Numbered from the stretch's first letter, positions 8,286 through 16,574 are shown. The stretch is 64,000 nucleotides of DNA from Immundisolibacter sp049322795 (GCA_049322795.1 JBMOQH010000017.1:12345-76344); one strand, 5' to 3'. Notes: generated from the letters alone by a model not told the origin. Translations and numbers: made by a program.

Positions 8286-9164
8286 TCAGACCGCGGCGGC
8301 GCCGCTGACGATTTCCGACAGCTCCTTGGTGATGGCCGCCTGCCGGGTCTTGTTGTAGATGAGCTTGAGCTCTTCGATCAGGTTGCCGGCGTTGTCGCTG
8401 GCCGCCTTCATCGCCACCATGCGCGCCGACTGTTCGGAGGCCATGTTCTCGGCCACCGCCTGCAGCACCAGCGCTTCGATGTAGCGCGTGAGCAGCTCGT
8501 CGATGACCACTGCGGCGCTGGGTTCATAGAGGTAATCCCAGCTGTGCGCCTGGCGCTCCGCCTCGGTCTGCTCCAGACGATCGGCGGTCAGGGGCAGCAG
8601 CTGCTCGATGACCGGTTCCTGCTTCATGGTGTTGATGAAGCGCGTGTAGCACAGGTGCACGGCGTCGAGTTCGCCGGCCACGAAGGCATCCAGCATCACC
8701 TTGACCGGGCCGATCAGTGCCTCGAGCTGCGGCGCATCGCCGAGCTGCACCGCCTGGCTCATGACATGCGCACCGGCGCGCGTCATGAAACTCAGTCCCT
8801 TGCTGCCCAACGCGCTGACACGCAGTCCCTGGCCGGCGGCCTGGGCATCGCGCATGCGCAGGCTCACCGCGCGCAGCAGGTTGGTGTTGAGACCACCGCA
8901 CAGACCCTTGTCGGTGCTCACCACGATGAAACCCACCGTGCGCACCTCGCCGACCGGGCGCATGAACGCCGAGCGGTACTCCGGGTTGGCGCGCGCCAGG
9001 TTGGCGGTGATGTTGCGCACCTTGTCGCTGTAGGGACGGGCGGCGCGCATGCGCTCCTGGGCACGGCGCATCTTCGACGCAGCCACCATCTCCATCGCCT
9101 TGGTGATCTTGCGCGTGTTCTCGATGCTCTTGATTTTGCCGCGAATTTCCTTGCCGACCGCCAT
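8286..9164 (-). CDS. atpG: ATP synthase F1 gamma subunit
   Basis: The 292-residue rotor shaft of F1. N-terminal (EIRGKIKSIENTRKITKAME) and C-terminal (NKTRQAAITKELSEIVSGA) coiled-coil helices match the family, with the Rossmann-like core containing STDKGLCGGLN between them. The ATG has AGGAG eight bases upstream. Normal family length. Confidence 0.98.
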   Translation of the reverse strand: MAVGKEIRGKIKSIENTRKITKAMEMVAASKMRRAQERMRAARPYSDKVRNITANLARANPEYRSAFMRPVGEVRTVGFIVVSTDKGLCGGLNTNLLRAVSLRMRDAQAAGQGLRVSALGSKGLSFMTRAGAHVMSQAVQLGDAPQLEALIGPVKVMLDAFVAGELDAVHLCYTRFINTMKQEPVIEQLLPLTADRLEQTEAERQAHSWDYLYEPSAAVVIDELLTRYIEALVLQAVAENMASEQSARMVAMKAASDNAGNLIEELKLIYNKTRQAAITKELSEIVSGAAAV

Positions 9165-9193
9165 GCCGGTGCTCCTGTGGATCTACCGTTGGC

Positions 9194-10747
9194 TCAGGCG
9201 AACGACTTGACGAAGGCGTCGACGGCGGCGGTGAGTTCTTCCTCGGCCGCCTTGTCGAGCGCCTTGTCGGACTCCAGCTTCTGCAGCAGGGCGGCGTGGC
9301 TCGACTTCAGGTGCTGGTGCAGGCCGTGCTCGAAGGCCAGCACGCGGCTGACCTCGACCTTGTCCAGGAAGCCCTTGTTCACCGCGAACAAGGTGGCCGC
9401 CATCAGCGAGATCGGCAGCGGGCTGTACTGCGCCTGCTTGAGCAGTTCCGTGACGCGGGCGCCGCGGTCGAGCTGCTTGCGCGTGGCCTCGTCGAGGTCG
9501 CTCGCGAACTGGGCGAATGCCGCCAGTTCCCGGTACTGGGCAAGGTCGGTACGGATGCCACCCGACAGGCCCTTGATCAGCTTGGTCTGCGCCGCGCCAC
9601 CCACGCGCGACACCGAGATGCCGGCGTTGATGGCCGGCCGGATGCCGGCGTTGAACAGGTTGGTTTCGAGGAAGATCTGGCCGTCGGTGATCGAGATCAC
9701 GTTGGTCGGCACGAAGGCCGACACGTCACCGGCCTGCGTTTCGATGATCGGCAGCGCGGTCAGCGAACCCGTCTGGCCCTTGACCTCACCCTGGGTGAAG
9801 GCCTCGACGTAGTCGGCGTTGACGCGCGCGGCGCGCTCGAGCAGGCGGCTGTGCAGGTAGAACACGTCGCCCGGGTACGCCTCGCGGCCCGGCGGGCGGC
9901 GCAGCAGCAGCGACACCTGGCGGTAGGCCACGGCCTGCTTGGACAGGTCGTCGTAGATGATCAGCGCGTCCTGGCCGCGGTCGCGGAAGTACTCGCCCAT
10001 GGTGCAGCCCGAGTAGGCCGACACGTACTGCATGGCCGCGGACTCGGACGCCGAGGCGGCGACCACAATGGTGTAGTCCATGGCGCCGTGCTGCTCGAGC
10101 GCGCGCACCACGTTCTTGATCGACGACGCCTTCTGGCCGATGGCGACGTACACGCAGGTCATGTTCTGACCTTTCTGGTTGATGATCGTGTCGATCGCCA
10201 CCGCGGTCTTGCCGGTCTGGCGGTCGCCGATGATCAACTCGCGCTGGCCGCGGCCGATCGGCACCATTGAGTCGATGGCCTTCAGACCCGTCTGCACCGG
10301 CTGGCTGACCGACTGGCGCGCGATCACGCCCGGCGCCACCTTCTCGATGACGTCGGTCATCTTCGCGTTGATCGGGCCCTTGCCGTCGATGGGCTGGCCG
10401 AGCGCGTTCACCACGCGGCCGATCAGCTCCGGGCCGACCGGCACCTCCAGGATGCGCCCGGTGCACTTGGCCGTGTCGCCCTCGGACACGTGCTCGTACT
10501 CGCCAAGGATCACGGCGCCGACCGAGTCGCGCTCGAGGTTCAGGGCGAGGCCGAAGGTCGGCTGGCCGTCCGGCGTGGGCGGGAACTCCAGCATCTCGCC
10601 GGCCATCACGTCCGACAGGCCGTGCACGCGCACGATGCCGTCGGTCACGGACACCACGGTGCCCTGGTTCTTGAAGTCGGCGGCCGCGCCCAGCCCTTCG
10701 ATGCGGCTCTTGATCAGGTCGGAAATTTCAGCAGGATTCAGTTGCAT
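9194..10747 (-). CDS. atpA: ATP synthase F1 alpha subunit
   Basis: A 517-residue non-catalytic nucleotide-binding subunit of F1. It starts MQLNPAEISDLIKSRIE, has the P-loop GDRQTGKT near residue 172 and the family signature PAINAGISVSRVGGAAQ. GGAG lies six bases before the ATG. It is 45 bases from atpH and 29 from atpG. Confidence 0.98.
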   Translation of the reverse strand: MQLNPAEISDLIKSRIEGLGAAADFKNQGTVVSVTDGIVRVHGLSDVMAGEMLEFPPTPDGQPTFGLALNLERDSVGAVILGEYEHVSEGDTAKCTGRILEVPVGPELIGRVVNALGQPIDGKGPINAKMTDVIEKVAPGVIARQSVSQPVQTGLKAIDSMVPIGRGQRELIIGDRQTGKTAVAIDTIINQKGQNMTCVYVAIGQKASSIKNVVRALEQHGAMDYTIVVAASASESAAMQYVSAYSGCTMGEYFRDRGQDALIIYDDLSKQAVAYRQVSLLLRRPPGREAYPGDVFYLHSRLLERAARVNADYVEAFTQGEVKGQTGSLTALPIIETQAGDVSAFVPTNVISITDGQIFLETNLFNAGIRPAINAGISVSRVGGAAQTKLIKGLSGGIRTDLAQYRELAAFAQFASDLDEATRKQLDRGARVTELLKQAQYSPLPISLMAATLFAVNKGFLDKVEVSRVLAFEHGLHQHLKSSHAALLQKLESDKALDKAAEEELTAAVDAFVKSFA

Positions 10748-10792
10748 TGCATGCTCCAGGGATGCCGCATGGCGGCCTTGGCGGCGGCGCGC

Positions 10793-11326
10793 TCAGGCCG
10801 CCAGCGCCGTCCTCATCTGTTCAAGTCTTGCCCGCACCGAGGTGTCCAGAACCTCGTCGCCAACGGCCACGCGCACGCCGCCGATCAGCTCGGGTTCAAG
10901 CACCACCTGCGCCTCGAGCTTGCGACCGAAGCGCCGCTCCAGCACCGCCTTGATCTCGGCGAGCTGCTGGGGAGAAATCTCGAACGCGCTGTATACGGTG
11001 GCCTGCGACACACCGGCCCGCGCATCGACCAATGCCCGGAACTGCGCGGCGATCTCGCCGAGCGCCGGCAGGCGCCGGTTCTCCAGCACCACCGCCAACA
11101 GGTTCTGCAGGGCGGGCGGCAGCGGCTGCGGAAGCACGCCAGCGATCAGCTCACCAACAGCGTGCGCCGGCACCTTGGGGTTATCGGCAAATTCGCGCAG
11201 GCGCGGGTCGGACGCCACCTGCGCCAGCTGGTCGAGCGGCTGGACCAAGGACGACGCGAGTGCCGGATCGGCCGCCCGGAACAGCGCTTCGGCGTACGGA
11301 CGGGCGACGGTGGCAAGCTCTGCCAT
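10793..11326 (-). CDS. atpH: ATP synthase F1 delta subunit
   Basis: The peripheral-stalk subunit that ties F1 to the b-subunit dimer (177 residues). It begins MAELATVARPYAEALF, typical of the OSCP/delta family, and has the C-terminal region VLEPELIGGVRVAVGDEVLD. It starts 3 bases after the atpF stop, suggesting coupled translation. Confidence 0.97.
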   Translation of the reverse strand: MAELATVARPYAEALFRAADPALASSLVQPLDQLAQVASDPRLREFADNPKVPAHAVGELIAGVLPQPLPPALQNLLAVVLENRRLPALGEIAAQFRALVDARAGVSQATVYSAFEISPQQLAEIKAVLERRFGRKLEAQVVLEPELIGGVRVAVGDEVLDTSVRARLEQMRTALAA

Positions 11327-11329
11327 GGC

Positions 11330-11800
11330 TTACAGCTCGGTCTGCAGGCGCGACAGCAGGTCGGCGTGGACGCTGCTGTTCACCTCGCGGCGGAGAATCT
11401 GCTCGGCGCCACGAACGGCGAGCTCCGCCACCTGACCGCGCAGCACCTCGCGCGCCTTGATCAGCTCCTGCTGAGCTTCGGCCCGCGCCGCCGCGACGAT
11501 CTTGGCACCCTCCTCGGCGGCCCGGCCCTTGGCATCCTCGATCATGGATTGCGCGAGCCGCTCGGCGTCGGCCAAGCGCCTGGCGGCATCGTCACGCGCC
11601 GAAGCGAGTTGCTCGTCCACGCGACGGTTTGCGTTCGACAGTTCGATGCGCGCGCGCTCGGCCGCCGACAGGCCGTCGGCGATCTTCTGCGTGCGCTCGT
11701 CGATGGCCTTGGTGATCGGCGGCCACACGAAACGCATGGTGAACCACACCAGGATGGCGAACACGACCAACTGGACGAACAGCGTTGCGTTGATGCTCAC
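11330..11800 (-). CDS. atpF: ATP synthase Fo b subunit
   Basis: The 156-residue stator subunit: one N-terminal membrane helix (ATLFVQLVVFAILVWFTMRF) and then a long charged helix for dimerisation. The start is GTG at 11800, with AGGTG six bases upstream; no ATG fits the conserved N-terminus (MSINATLF). Same length as E. coli AtpF. Confidence 0.97.
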   Translation of the reverse strand: MSINATLFVQLVVFAILVWFTMRFVWPPITKAIDERTQKIADGLSAAERARIELSNANRRVDEQLASARDDAARRLADAERLAQSMIEDAKGRAAEEGAKIVAAARAEAQQELIKAREVLRGQVAELAVRGAEQILRREVNSSVHADLLSRLQTEL

Positions 11801-11835
11801 GACGGCACCTTACGGTTGTTTGGACGGGCCGGCGT

Positions 11836-12084
11836 TTACTGCAGGACGAACGGATTGGCGAAGGCGAACATCATGGCGATACCGACGCCGATCAGGAACG
11901 CCGCATCGATCAGGCCCGCCAGCAGAAACATCTTGGTCTGAAGTTCGTTCATCAGCTCGGGCTGACGAGCGGCGGCTTCCAGGTACTTGCTGCCCATGAT
12001 GCCGATGCCGATGCAGGCGCCAATGGCACCCAGACCGATGATCAGACCGGCGGCCAGGGCCACAAAACCAAGGACGTGCTCCAT
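11836..12084 (-). CDS. atpE: ATP synthase Fo c subunit (proteolipid ring)
   Basis: An 82-residue, two-helix hairpin that forms the rotating c-ring. Helix 1 has the glycine pattern IGACIGIGIMG, the loop has the RQPE motif (40-43), and helix 2 carries the ion-carrying carboxylate Asp60 in GLIDAAFLIG. There is no sign of the Gln/Glu-Ser set of sodium-type rings, so a proton ring is expected. GGAG lies six bases before the ATG. Confidence 0.98.
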   Translation of the reverse strand: MEHVLGFVALAAGLIIGLGAIGACIGIGIMGSKYLEAAARQPELMNELQTKMFLLAGLIDAAFLIGVGIAMMFAFANPFVLQ

Positions 12085-12134
12085 TTGCTACTCCACAGGG
12101 TTGAAAAACAGGACTGAAACAGGGAAAGGCGTGA

Positions 12135-12995
12135 TCAGTGCGCGTCGTGCGCCTGGCCGACATACACCAGCGTCAGCATCATGAAGATGAATGCCTGCAG
12201 GGTGATGATCAGGATATGGAAGATCGCCCAGGCGGTGCCGGCCAGCACGTGACCGATCGGCAGCAAAATGCCCGGCAGCGACAGCGCCGCGGCGCCGCCC
12301 ATCAGCGCGATCAGCATGAAAATTAGCTCGCCCGCGTACATGTTGCCGAACAAGCGCATGCCGTGCGAGACGGTCTTGGCGGCGAACTCGATCATCTGCA
12401 TGAGGAAATTGATCGGGTAGAGCAGCGGGTGACTGCCGAACGGCGCCGTGAACAGCTCATGCACCCAGCCGCCGAGGCCCTTGACCTTGAGGTTGTAGAA
12501 GATGCACACCAGCAGCACGCCGGTGGACAAACCCAGCGTGGTCGACAGGTCAGCCGTCGCCACCACACGCAGGTAGGCGTGATGTGGATCGTGCCCGGCG
12601 GCGGCATAGAGTTTGGTCCATAGCCACGGCAGCAGGTCGACCGGCAGCAGGTCCATGGCGTTCATGAGGAAAATCCACACGAACACCGTCAGCGCCAGCG
12701 GCGCCACCAGACGGCGGCTCTCGGCGTTGTGGACGATGCCCTTGGCCTGGCTGTCGACCATGTCGACCAGCATCTCGACCGCCGCCTGGAAACGGCCCGG
12801 CACGCCGGCCGTCGCGCTGCGCGCGGCGCGCCACAGCAGCCAGCAGGTCAGCACACCCAGCAGCACCGACCACAGCACGGAATCCATGTTGACCACCGAA
12901 AAGTCGATGATCGACGCTTGGCGGTCAGTCTGCAGATGCTGCAGGTGATGGACGATGTACTCGCCGGCGCTCGGAGCGTGGCCTTCGGCTGCCAT
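12135..12995 (-). CDS. atpB: ATP synthase Fo a subunit
   Basis: The 286-residue integral membrane subunit that forms the two proton half-channels. The essential arginine is present as Arg214 in HGMRLFGNMYAGE (E. coli Arg210). About five hydrophobic segments are visible. It follows atpI by 31 bases and leads into atpE. Confidence 0.97.
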   Translation of the reverse strand: MAAEGHAPSAGEYIVHHLQHLQTDRQASIIDFSVVNMDSVLWSVLLGVLTCWLLWRAARSATAGVPGRFQAAVEMLVDMVDSQAKGIVHNAESRRLVAPLALTVFVWIFLMNAMDLLPVDLLPWLWTKLYAAAGHDPHHAYLRVVATADLSTTLGLSTGVLLVCIFYNLKVKGLGGWVHELFTAPFGSHPLLYPINFLMQMIEFAAKTVSHGMRLFGNMYAGELIFMLIALMGGAAALSLPGILLPIGHVLAGTAWAIFHILIITLQAFIFMMLTLVYVGQAHDAH

Positions 12996-13026
12996 GGGTC
13001 GGACGATCCTTTAGCTTGAGTTCTAG

Positions 13027-13506
13027 TCAATCTCGGCGGCCGCGCCACAGCAGCGCCAACCAGTAAATCTTCAGGCAAACCACCATGGCCAGCAGCAACG
13101 CAGGCCAGCTGATCGGCGCAAGCACCCGCGGCGCAAGCGCCAGCATGGCAACCGCCAGCAGCAACTTGACACCCTCCCACACCAGCAGGCGCATCGCGCC
13201 GAGTGCGGCCACCGCCGGCGGCAACGGCCGCGCGAGACCGCCGACCATCACCGCTGCCGGCGCTACCACCGTAGCCGCGCCATAAAGCGCCGATGCCATC
13301 ACGCTCGCCCGCCCCGTCACGCACCAGGCGAGCAGCGCGGTGGCACATCCAGCCCACAGCTGCACACGCAAAACGCGCCAAGGCGACAGCGCCGGCTGAC
13401 GCTCACGCAGGGCCTGGGCCTCGTCGGCCGTCAACGGCTTCCAAGGCTCGGCTTCCGGCGTTTCGTCCTGAGACCAGCGCGCGTCAGGCTCAGTCAGGTC
13501 GGACAT
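13027..13506 (-). CDS. atpI: ATP synthase-associated protein I
   Basis: A 159-residue small membrane protein at the head of the atp operon; AtpI helps assembly of the c-ring and may aid ion uptake. After a charged N-terminus of about 45 residues there are four hydrophobic stretches, ending in a basic tail (WRGRRD). I take ATG at 13506; a TTG two codons earlier (13512) is also possible, and neither has a clear ribosome-binding site. Assignment rests on position and topology more than on motif. Confidence 0.85.
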   Translation of the reverse strand: MSDLTEPDARWSQDETPEAEPWKPLTADEAQALRERQPALSPWRVLRVQLWAGCATALLAWCVTGRASVMASALYGAATVVAPAAVMVGGLARPLPPAVAALGAMRLLVWEGVKLLLAVAMLALAPRVLAPISWPALLLAMVVCLKIYWLALLWRGRRD

Positions 13507-13625
13507 GCCCAAGCAGGTTCGTGCGATGCTGAGTTGCTGACAGATTGAAGCACCAATCTGCCAGCGCCCGAGACCGCCGCGTCGGTGCGGAACATGCCCG
13601 CTTGGCGGGCCAAAAGTCGGCCGGC

Positions 13626-13654
13626 ATTATAGGGATGGCGCCGGCGCTGGGCAA
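13626..13654 (-). promoter_or_regulatory. Sigma70-type promoter of the atp operon
   Basis: Read on the minus strand, TTGCCC (13649-13654), a 17-base spacer and a perfect TATAAT (13626-13631) precede atpI. The predicted start is near 13619, giving a leader of about 110 bases. The leader carries a small hairpin (GCCCGC/GCGGGC at 13596-13610). Confidence 0.7.
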
Positions 13655-13711
13655 GGCGCCCGGTGCCGAATATCGGCTAGACACGACATTTTTGAGGAGG
13701 ATTTTGCAGCC

Positions 13712-13993
13712 ATGAGTCTTTCCATCTGGCACATCGTGATCGGGTTTTTCTTCAGCAACGGCATGCCGCACTTCATTGCCGGCGCGGCTGGCAAGAGATT
13801 TCGCTCGCCTTTGGGCGCCAACTCGTCGGCCCGTGTCAATTTGGTCTGGGGACTGACCAACTTCGCGCTTGGCACGCTGCTGGTGCTGTGGCAGTCGCCT
13901 ACGCCGGAATGGCAGAGCTTCCTGGTCGCCTACTGGCTGATGGTTGCCATGTTCGGCTTCGGAATGAGCCACTTCAGGGGCGAGGACTTCTGA
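13712..13993 (+). CDS. Small membrane protein of unknown function
   Basis: A 93-residue protein with three hydrophobic helices (about residues 5-20, 45-60, 68-85) and a distinctive polar stretch between the first two: SNGMPHF, GKRFRSPLG, then NLVWGLTNF. It has an excellent ribosome-binding site (GAGGAGGA) before ATG. From memory, unnamed proteins with an N-G-x-P-H-F ... SP ... N-x-x-W-G pattern occur in other bacteria; I cannot name a function. It is divergent from the atp operon and convergent with the rhodanese gene. Confidence 0.75.
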   Translation: MSLSIWHIVIGFFFSNGMPHFIAGAAGKRFRSPLGANSSARVNLVWGLTNFALGTLLVLWQSPTPEWQSFLVAYWLMVAMFGFGMSHFRGEDF

Positions 13994-14007
13994 GCCGACG
14001 CGGTTTT

Positions 14008-14048
14008 ATCGAGCGCTGAAGGGCGGCGACCGCCCTTCAGCGCTCGAT
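14008..14048. terminator. Perfect 19-bp inverted repeat between convergent genes
   Basis: Left arm 14008-14026 and right arm 14030-14048 are exact reverse complements (core TGAAGGGCGG / CCGCCCTTCA) around a 3-base loop. The right arm covers the last codons of the rhodanese gene. No T-run follows on either strand, so it may block transcription by structure or protein rather than as a standard intrinsic terminator. Confidence 0.5.
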
Positions 14049-14390
14049 CGACAGCCCCGCCGCCTGCCAGGCCTTGAACCCGCCGGCCAGCGACAGCACC
14101 CGGCGATAGCCCATTCGTTGCAGGCTTTCGGCGGCCAGCGCCGAGCGCCCGCCGGTTGCGCAGCACAGCACGATGGGTTGGTCCGCGTCCGGTGCCAAAT
14201 CCTCGATCTTGCCCTCGAGGATGCCGCGCGGCAGCAGCGCCGCGCCCGGGATGTGGCCGGCGGCCCATTCGGCCGGTTCGCGGACATCGATCAGCAGCCC
14301 GGCTGCCTCGCCGGCGTGGCGCAGTTCCTCCAGGGTAACCTCGCGGATACGCGTTTTCACGTCCTGCAGCAGGGTTTGATAGCGGTTCAT
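14037..14390 (-). CDS. Rhodanese-domain sulfurtransferase
   Basis: A 117-residue single-domain rhodanese, which carries sulfur as a cysteine persulfide. The domain spans about 17-115: LLIDVREPAEW, GHIPGA, and the active-site loop with Cys77 to Arg82 (CATGGR), preceded by a second Cys76. C-terminal GGFKAWQAAGL is typical. It begins 31 bases after the dioxygenase beta subunit on the same strand, so it is probably in that operon. A role in iron-sulfur supply or repair for the Rieske centre is an inference. Confidence 0.9.
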   Translation of the reverse strand: MNRYQTLLQDVKTRIREVTLEELRHAGEAAGLLIDVREPAEWAAGHIPGAALLPRGILEGKIEDLAPDADQPIVLCCATGGRSALAAESLQRMGYRRVLSLAGGFKAWQAAGLSIER

Positions 14391-14421
14391 GGCGGACCTT
14401 TGTGGGTAAGTTGAACCGACC

Positions 14422-14904
14422 CTACACCATGCATGAAAGCTGGGTCATTTCGTGGTCGTTGTTGATCAGCAGAACCTTCTTGTACGCGAGCTTGAAGTCG
14501 TCGCCGTGCGCGCGCAGGCGGTGCTCGGTGCGCCCGATCCACTCCACCGGGTCGCGCCGGTTCACGCGCAGCTCGGTCAGGTGGAAGTTCGAGAAGGTCT
14601 GCACCAGGCCGTCCGGGTGGTCGTAGATCTCGATGTTCGACACCAGCCGGCGCAGGCGCGAGCGCGGCTCCTGCGTCCACGCCATGCCGGTCTTGGTGAT
14701 GCGCGCCACGCGCAGGCGCAGCCGGGCGTAGTCGTCGTAGATGATGGACAGCTGCCGGGCGGGGTCGACGTCGTCCTGGTTGCAGGGCACCCAGTACAGG
14801 GCATCCTCGTCCCACAGGGCCAGCCAGTCGTCGAGCCGCTGCTCGTCGGCCAGGCGCGCCTCGCGGTACAGGAATTGCTCGACAGCGTAGCGATCGAAAG
14901 ACAT
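14422..14904 (-). CDS. Aromatic-ring-hydroxylating dioxygenase, beta subunit
   Basis: A 160-residue small subunit of a Rieske non-heme iron oxygenase (SnoaL/NTF2-like fold), giving the alpha3beta3 enzyme its structural half. It begins MSFDRYAVEQFLYREARLAD and includes WLALWDEDALYWVP, a family hallmark, and the later SNIEIYD segment. The ATG at 14904 has GGGAGGAG upstream; the frame is open much further but overlaps the alpha gene. It lies 14 bases after the alpha subunit. Ferredoxin and reductase genes are not in the window. Confidence 0.92.
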   Translation of the reverse strand: MSFDRYAVEQFLYREARLADEQRLDDWLALWDEDALYWVPCNQDDVDPARQLSIIYDDYARLRLRVARITKTGMAWTQEPRSRLRRLVSNIEIYDHPDGLVQTFSNFHLTELRVNRRDPVEWIGRTEHRLRAHGDDFKLAYKKVLLINNDHEMTQLSCMV

Positions 14905-14918
14905 CCGGCGCTCCTCCC

Positions 14919-16226
14919 TCAGGGGCTGCTCATCAGTTCGAGGTAATGGCGCCATTGCGAGCGCATGGTCAGCTCGCTGAGGTCGCCCTGGTACGGAATG
15001 CCGTCCTCGTCCGGCTGCACTGGCAGGTGCATGCCGCGGTTCATGAGGATCCACTCCACCTCGCGCGCCTGCAGGCCCTCGTAATTGCGCGCCCACACCT
15101 CGATGTCGTCGGCCAGCTGGAAGCCGGCCGGCCCGTAGGCACCCTCGTCGCGGCGCAGGCGGGCGGTGTTGATCTCGTCCGGCGCGCCCTTGAACAGGCA
15201 CGGCGCGTAGTAGATATAGGTCTCGTTCACGCTGACCGGCACGCACCAGCGGATTTCCTGCAGCATGTTGAACAGGTTGGGGAAGATCACCGTGTGGGCC
15301 GGGCCTTCGGTCAGGATCTGGTTGGCCTTTTCCCTGCCGTGCAGGCGCTCCAGGCCGGCCAGATACTCGCGCTGCGCGGATTCGGGAATGTCGTTCGACC
15401 ACTCGCCGGTGTAGGTCATGCCGGTGACGCGCCGCTGCGGGCGCATGTCCAGATCCGAGTGGCCGTTGCCCAGATCGCGCGCGTGGATGAGGCCGAAATA
15501 GCCCTTGCCCGGCGGCGGCGGTTTCTGGCCTTCCTTGGCCTCGAACATGTTGCCGAGGTACATGTTCGAACCGTGGGTCTGGTAGACGTGGTAGGAATCG
15601 ACCGAGTTCTCCATCCACATCTTCCAGTTGCACTCGATGCGCATCCGGTAGACGCCATGGTTCATGCTGATCTCGCCGCTCGGCGACAGGTCGCAGAAGC
15701 GGTCGATGTTGGCGGCGGCAGGGCCGAGGTGCTCTTTCAGACCTTTTCCGGTTTTGGCCAGGCTGGCAAAGATGTAGCCCCGGTACAGCTCCACCCGCGG
15801 CACGCGGAACAGGCCGTTGTCCTCGCGCTTGAAATCGGGCGGGTAGTCGTCCCGGAACAGGATGCCCTGCAGGTCGCCCTCGCAGCTGTAGGTCCAGCCG
15901 TGGTAGGAGCAGGTGAAGGTCGGCGCGTTGCCGCTGCGCGTCTGGCACAGCGTGTTGCCGCGGTGCGTGCAGCGGTTCAGCAGCACGCGCACCTGCATGT
16001 CGCGTCCGCGGGTGATGATGATCGGCTGCTTCCCGAGATGGCCGGTGCGGTAATCGCCGACGTTCGGCACCTCGCTTTCATGGCCGACGAATACCCACTC
16101 GCGGTACCAGATGCGCTCGAGCTCTTCTTCGAAAATCGCGGGGTCCGTGTACAAGCGCGAGTGGACGCGGTCCGGGCGCACCAGGGCGGCATAGTCGATC
16201 AGCGATGAACGGGTGGCCATGTCCAT
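14919..16226 (-). CDS. Aromatic-ring-hydroxylating dioxygenase, alpha subunit (Rieske)
   Basis: A 435-residue catalytic subunit that adds O2 across an aromatic ring to give a cis-dihydrodiol, or demethylates/hydroxylates a related substrate. Rieske [2Fe-2S] ligands are Cys86, His88, Cys106, His109 (CTHRG, CSYHGW). Mononuclear iron ligands His213 and His218 lie in DSYHVYQTH after bridging Asp210; the third carboxylate is probably in LADDIEVW. The ATG has GAGGAG six bases upstream. First gene of an alpha-beta-rhodanese operon. The substrate cannot be read from sequence. Confidence 0.93.
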   Translation of the reverse strand: MDMATRSSLIDYAALVRPDRVHSRLYTDPAIFEEELERIWYREWVFVGHESEVPNVGDYRTGHLGKQPIIITRGRDMQVRVLLNRCTHRGNTLCQTRSGNAPTFTCSYHGWTYSCEGDLQGILFRDDYPPDFKREDNGLFRVPRVELYRGYIFASLAKTGKGLKEHLGPAAANIDRFCDLSPSGEISMNHGVYRMRIECNWKMWMENSVDSYHVYQTHGSNMYLGNMFEAKEGQKPPPPGKGYFGLIHARDLGNGHSDLDMRPQRRVTGMTYTGEWSNDIPESAQREYLAGLERLHGREKANQILTEGPAHTVIFPNLFNMLQEIRWCVPVSVNETYIYYAPCLFKGAPDEINTARLRRDEGAYGPAGFQLADDIEVWARNYEGLQAREVEWILMNRGMHLPVQPDEDGIPYQGDLSELTMRSQWRHYLELMSSP

Positions 16227-16286
16227 GGGGTTCTCCTCATCCGGGTTTGGACGGCACCGCAGACGAGGCTGCCATCCGTGCGGCGC

Positions 16287-16315
16287 AGTCTAGGCGGTTC
16301 TGGGCCGTCAGTCAG
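16287..16315 (-). promoter_or_regulatory. Probable promoter of the dioxygenase operon
   Basis: Minus-strand CTGACT (16310-16315), a 17-base spacer and TAGACT (16287-16292), each matching four of six consensus bases. An inverted repeat ACCGA-N4-TCGGT (16321-16334) lies just upstream and could bind an activator or repressor. Confidence 0.4.
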
Positions 16316-16343
16316 TCCCCACCGACCGTTCGGTTGATGTCCA

Positions 16344-16574
16344 TCAGGTTCGCCGGGCCGGCGGCGTGCCGGGCGTGGGGCCTTCGCATTGCGCGCCGCA
16401 GCGCAGACAGCGCCAGCGCGCCGGCGTTCGGCCGGGCGCGGCGTGGGGACCACTATCCACCAACTGCCATGCGTGGTATCCGCTTTCGCATTGCCGCCGG
16501 GCGCGCTCGTCCGACAGCTGGGTGCGACTTCTGAAGGGGACTACGCGCGACACCGACTGGGCCCGTGGCAACAA
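16344..16574 (-). CDS. Possible small zinc-ribbon protein
   Basis: An open frame of up to 76 codons upstream of the dioxygenase, same strand. Its C-terminal half contains CESGYHAW, then WRCLRCG about 23 residues on, a C-x4-H ... C-x2-C layout that could bind zinc. Third codon positions in this half are mostly G or C, like real genes here. Against it: there is no ATG, only TTG or GTG starts, and no clear ribosome-binding site. The rest of the 16227-16646 gap holds only the promoter above. Confidence 0.25.
   Translation of the reverse strand: MLPRAQSVSRVVPFRSRTQLSDERARRQCESGYHAWQLVDSGPHAAPGRTPARWRCLRCGAQCEGPTPGTPPARRT

Noticed and set aside
13591..13610. Fourth copy of the intergenic repeat in the atp leader
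   Set aside because: It shares only a short match to the second stem (ACATGCCCGC) and lacks the first hairpin.
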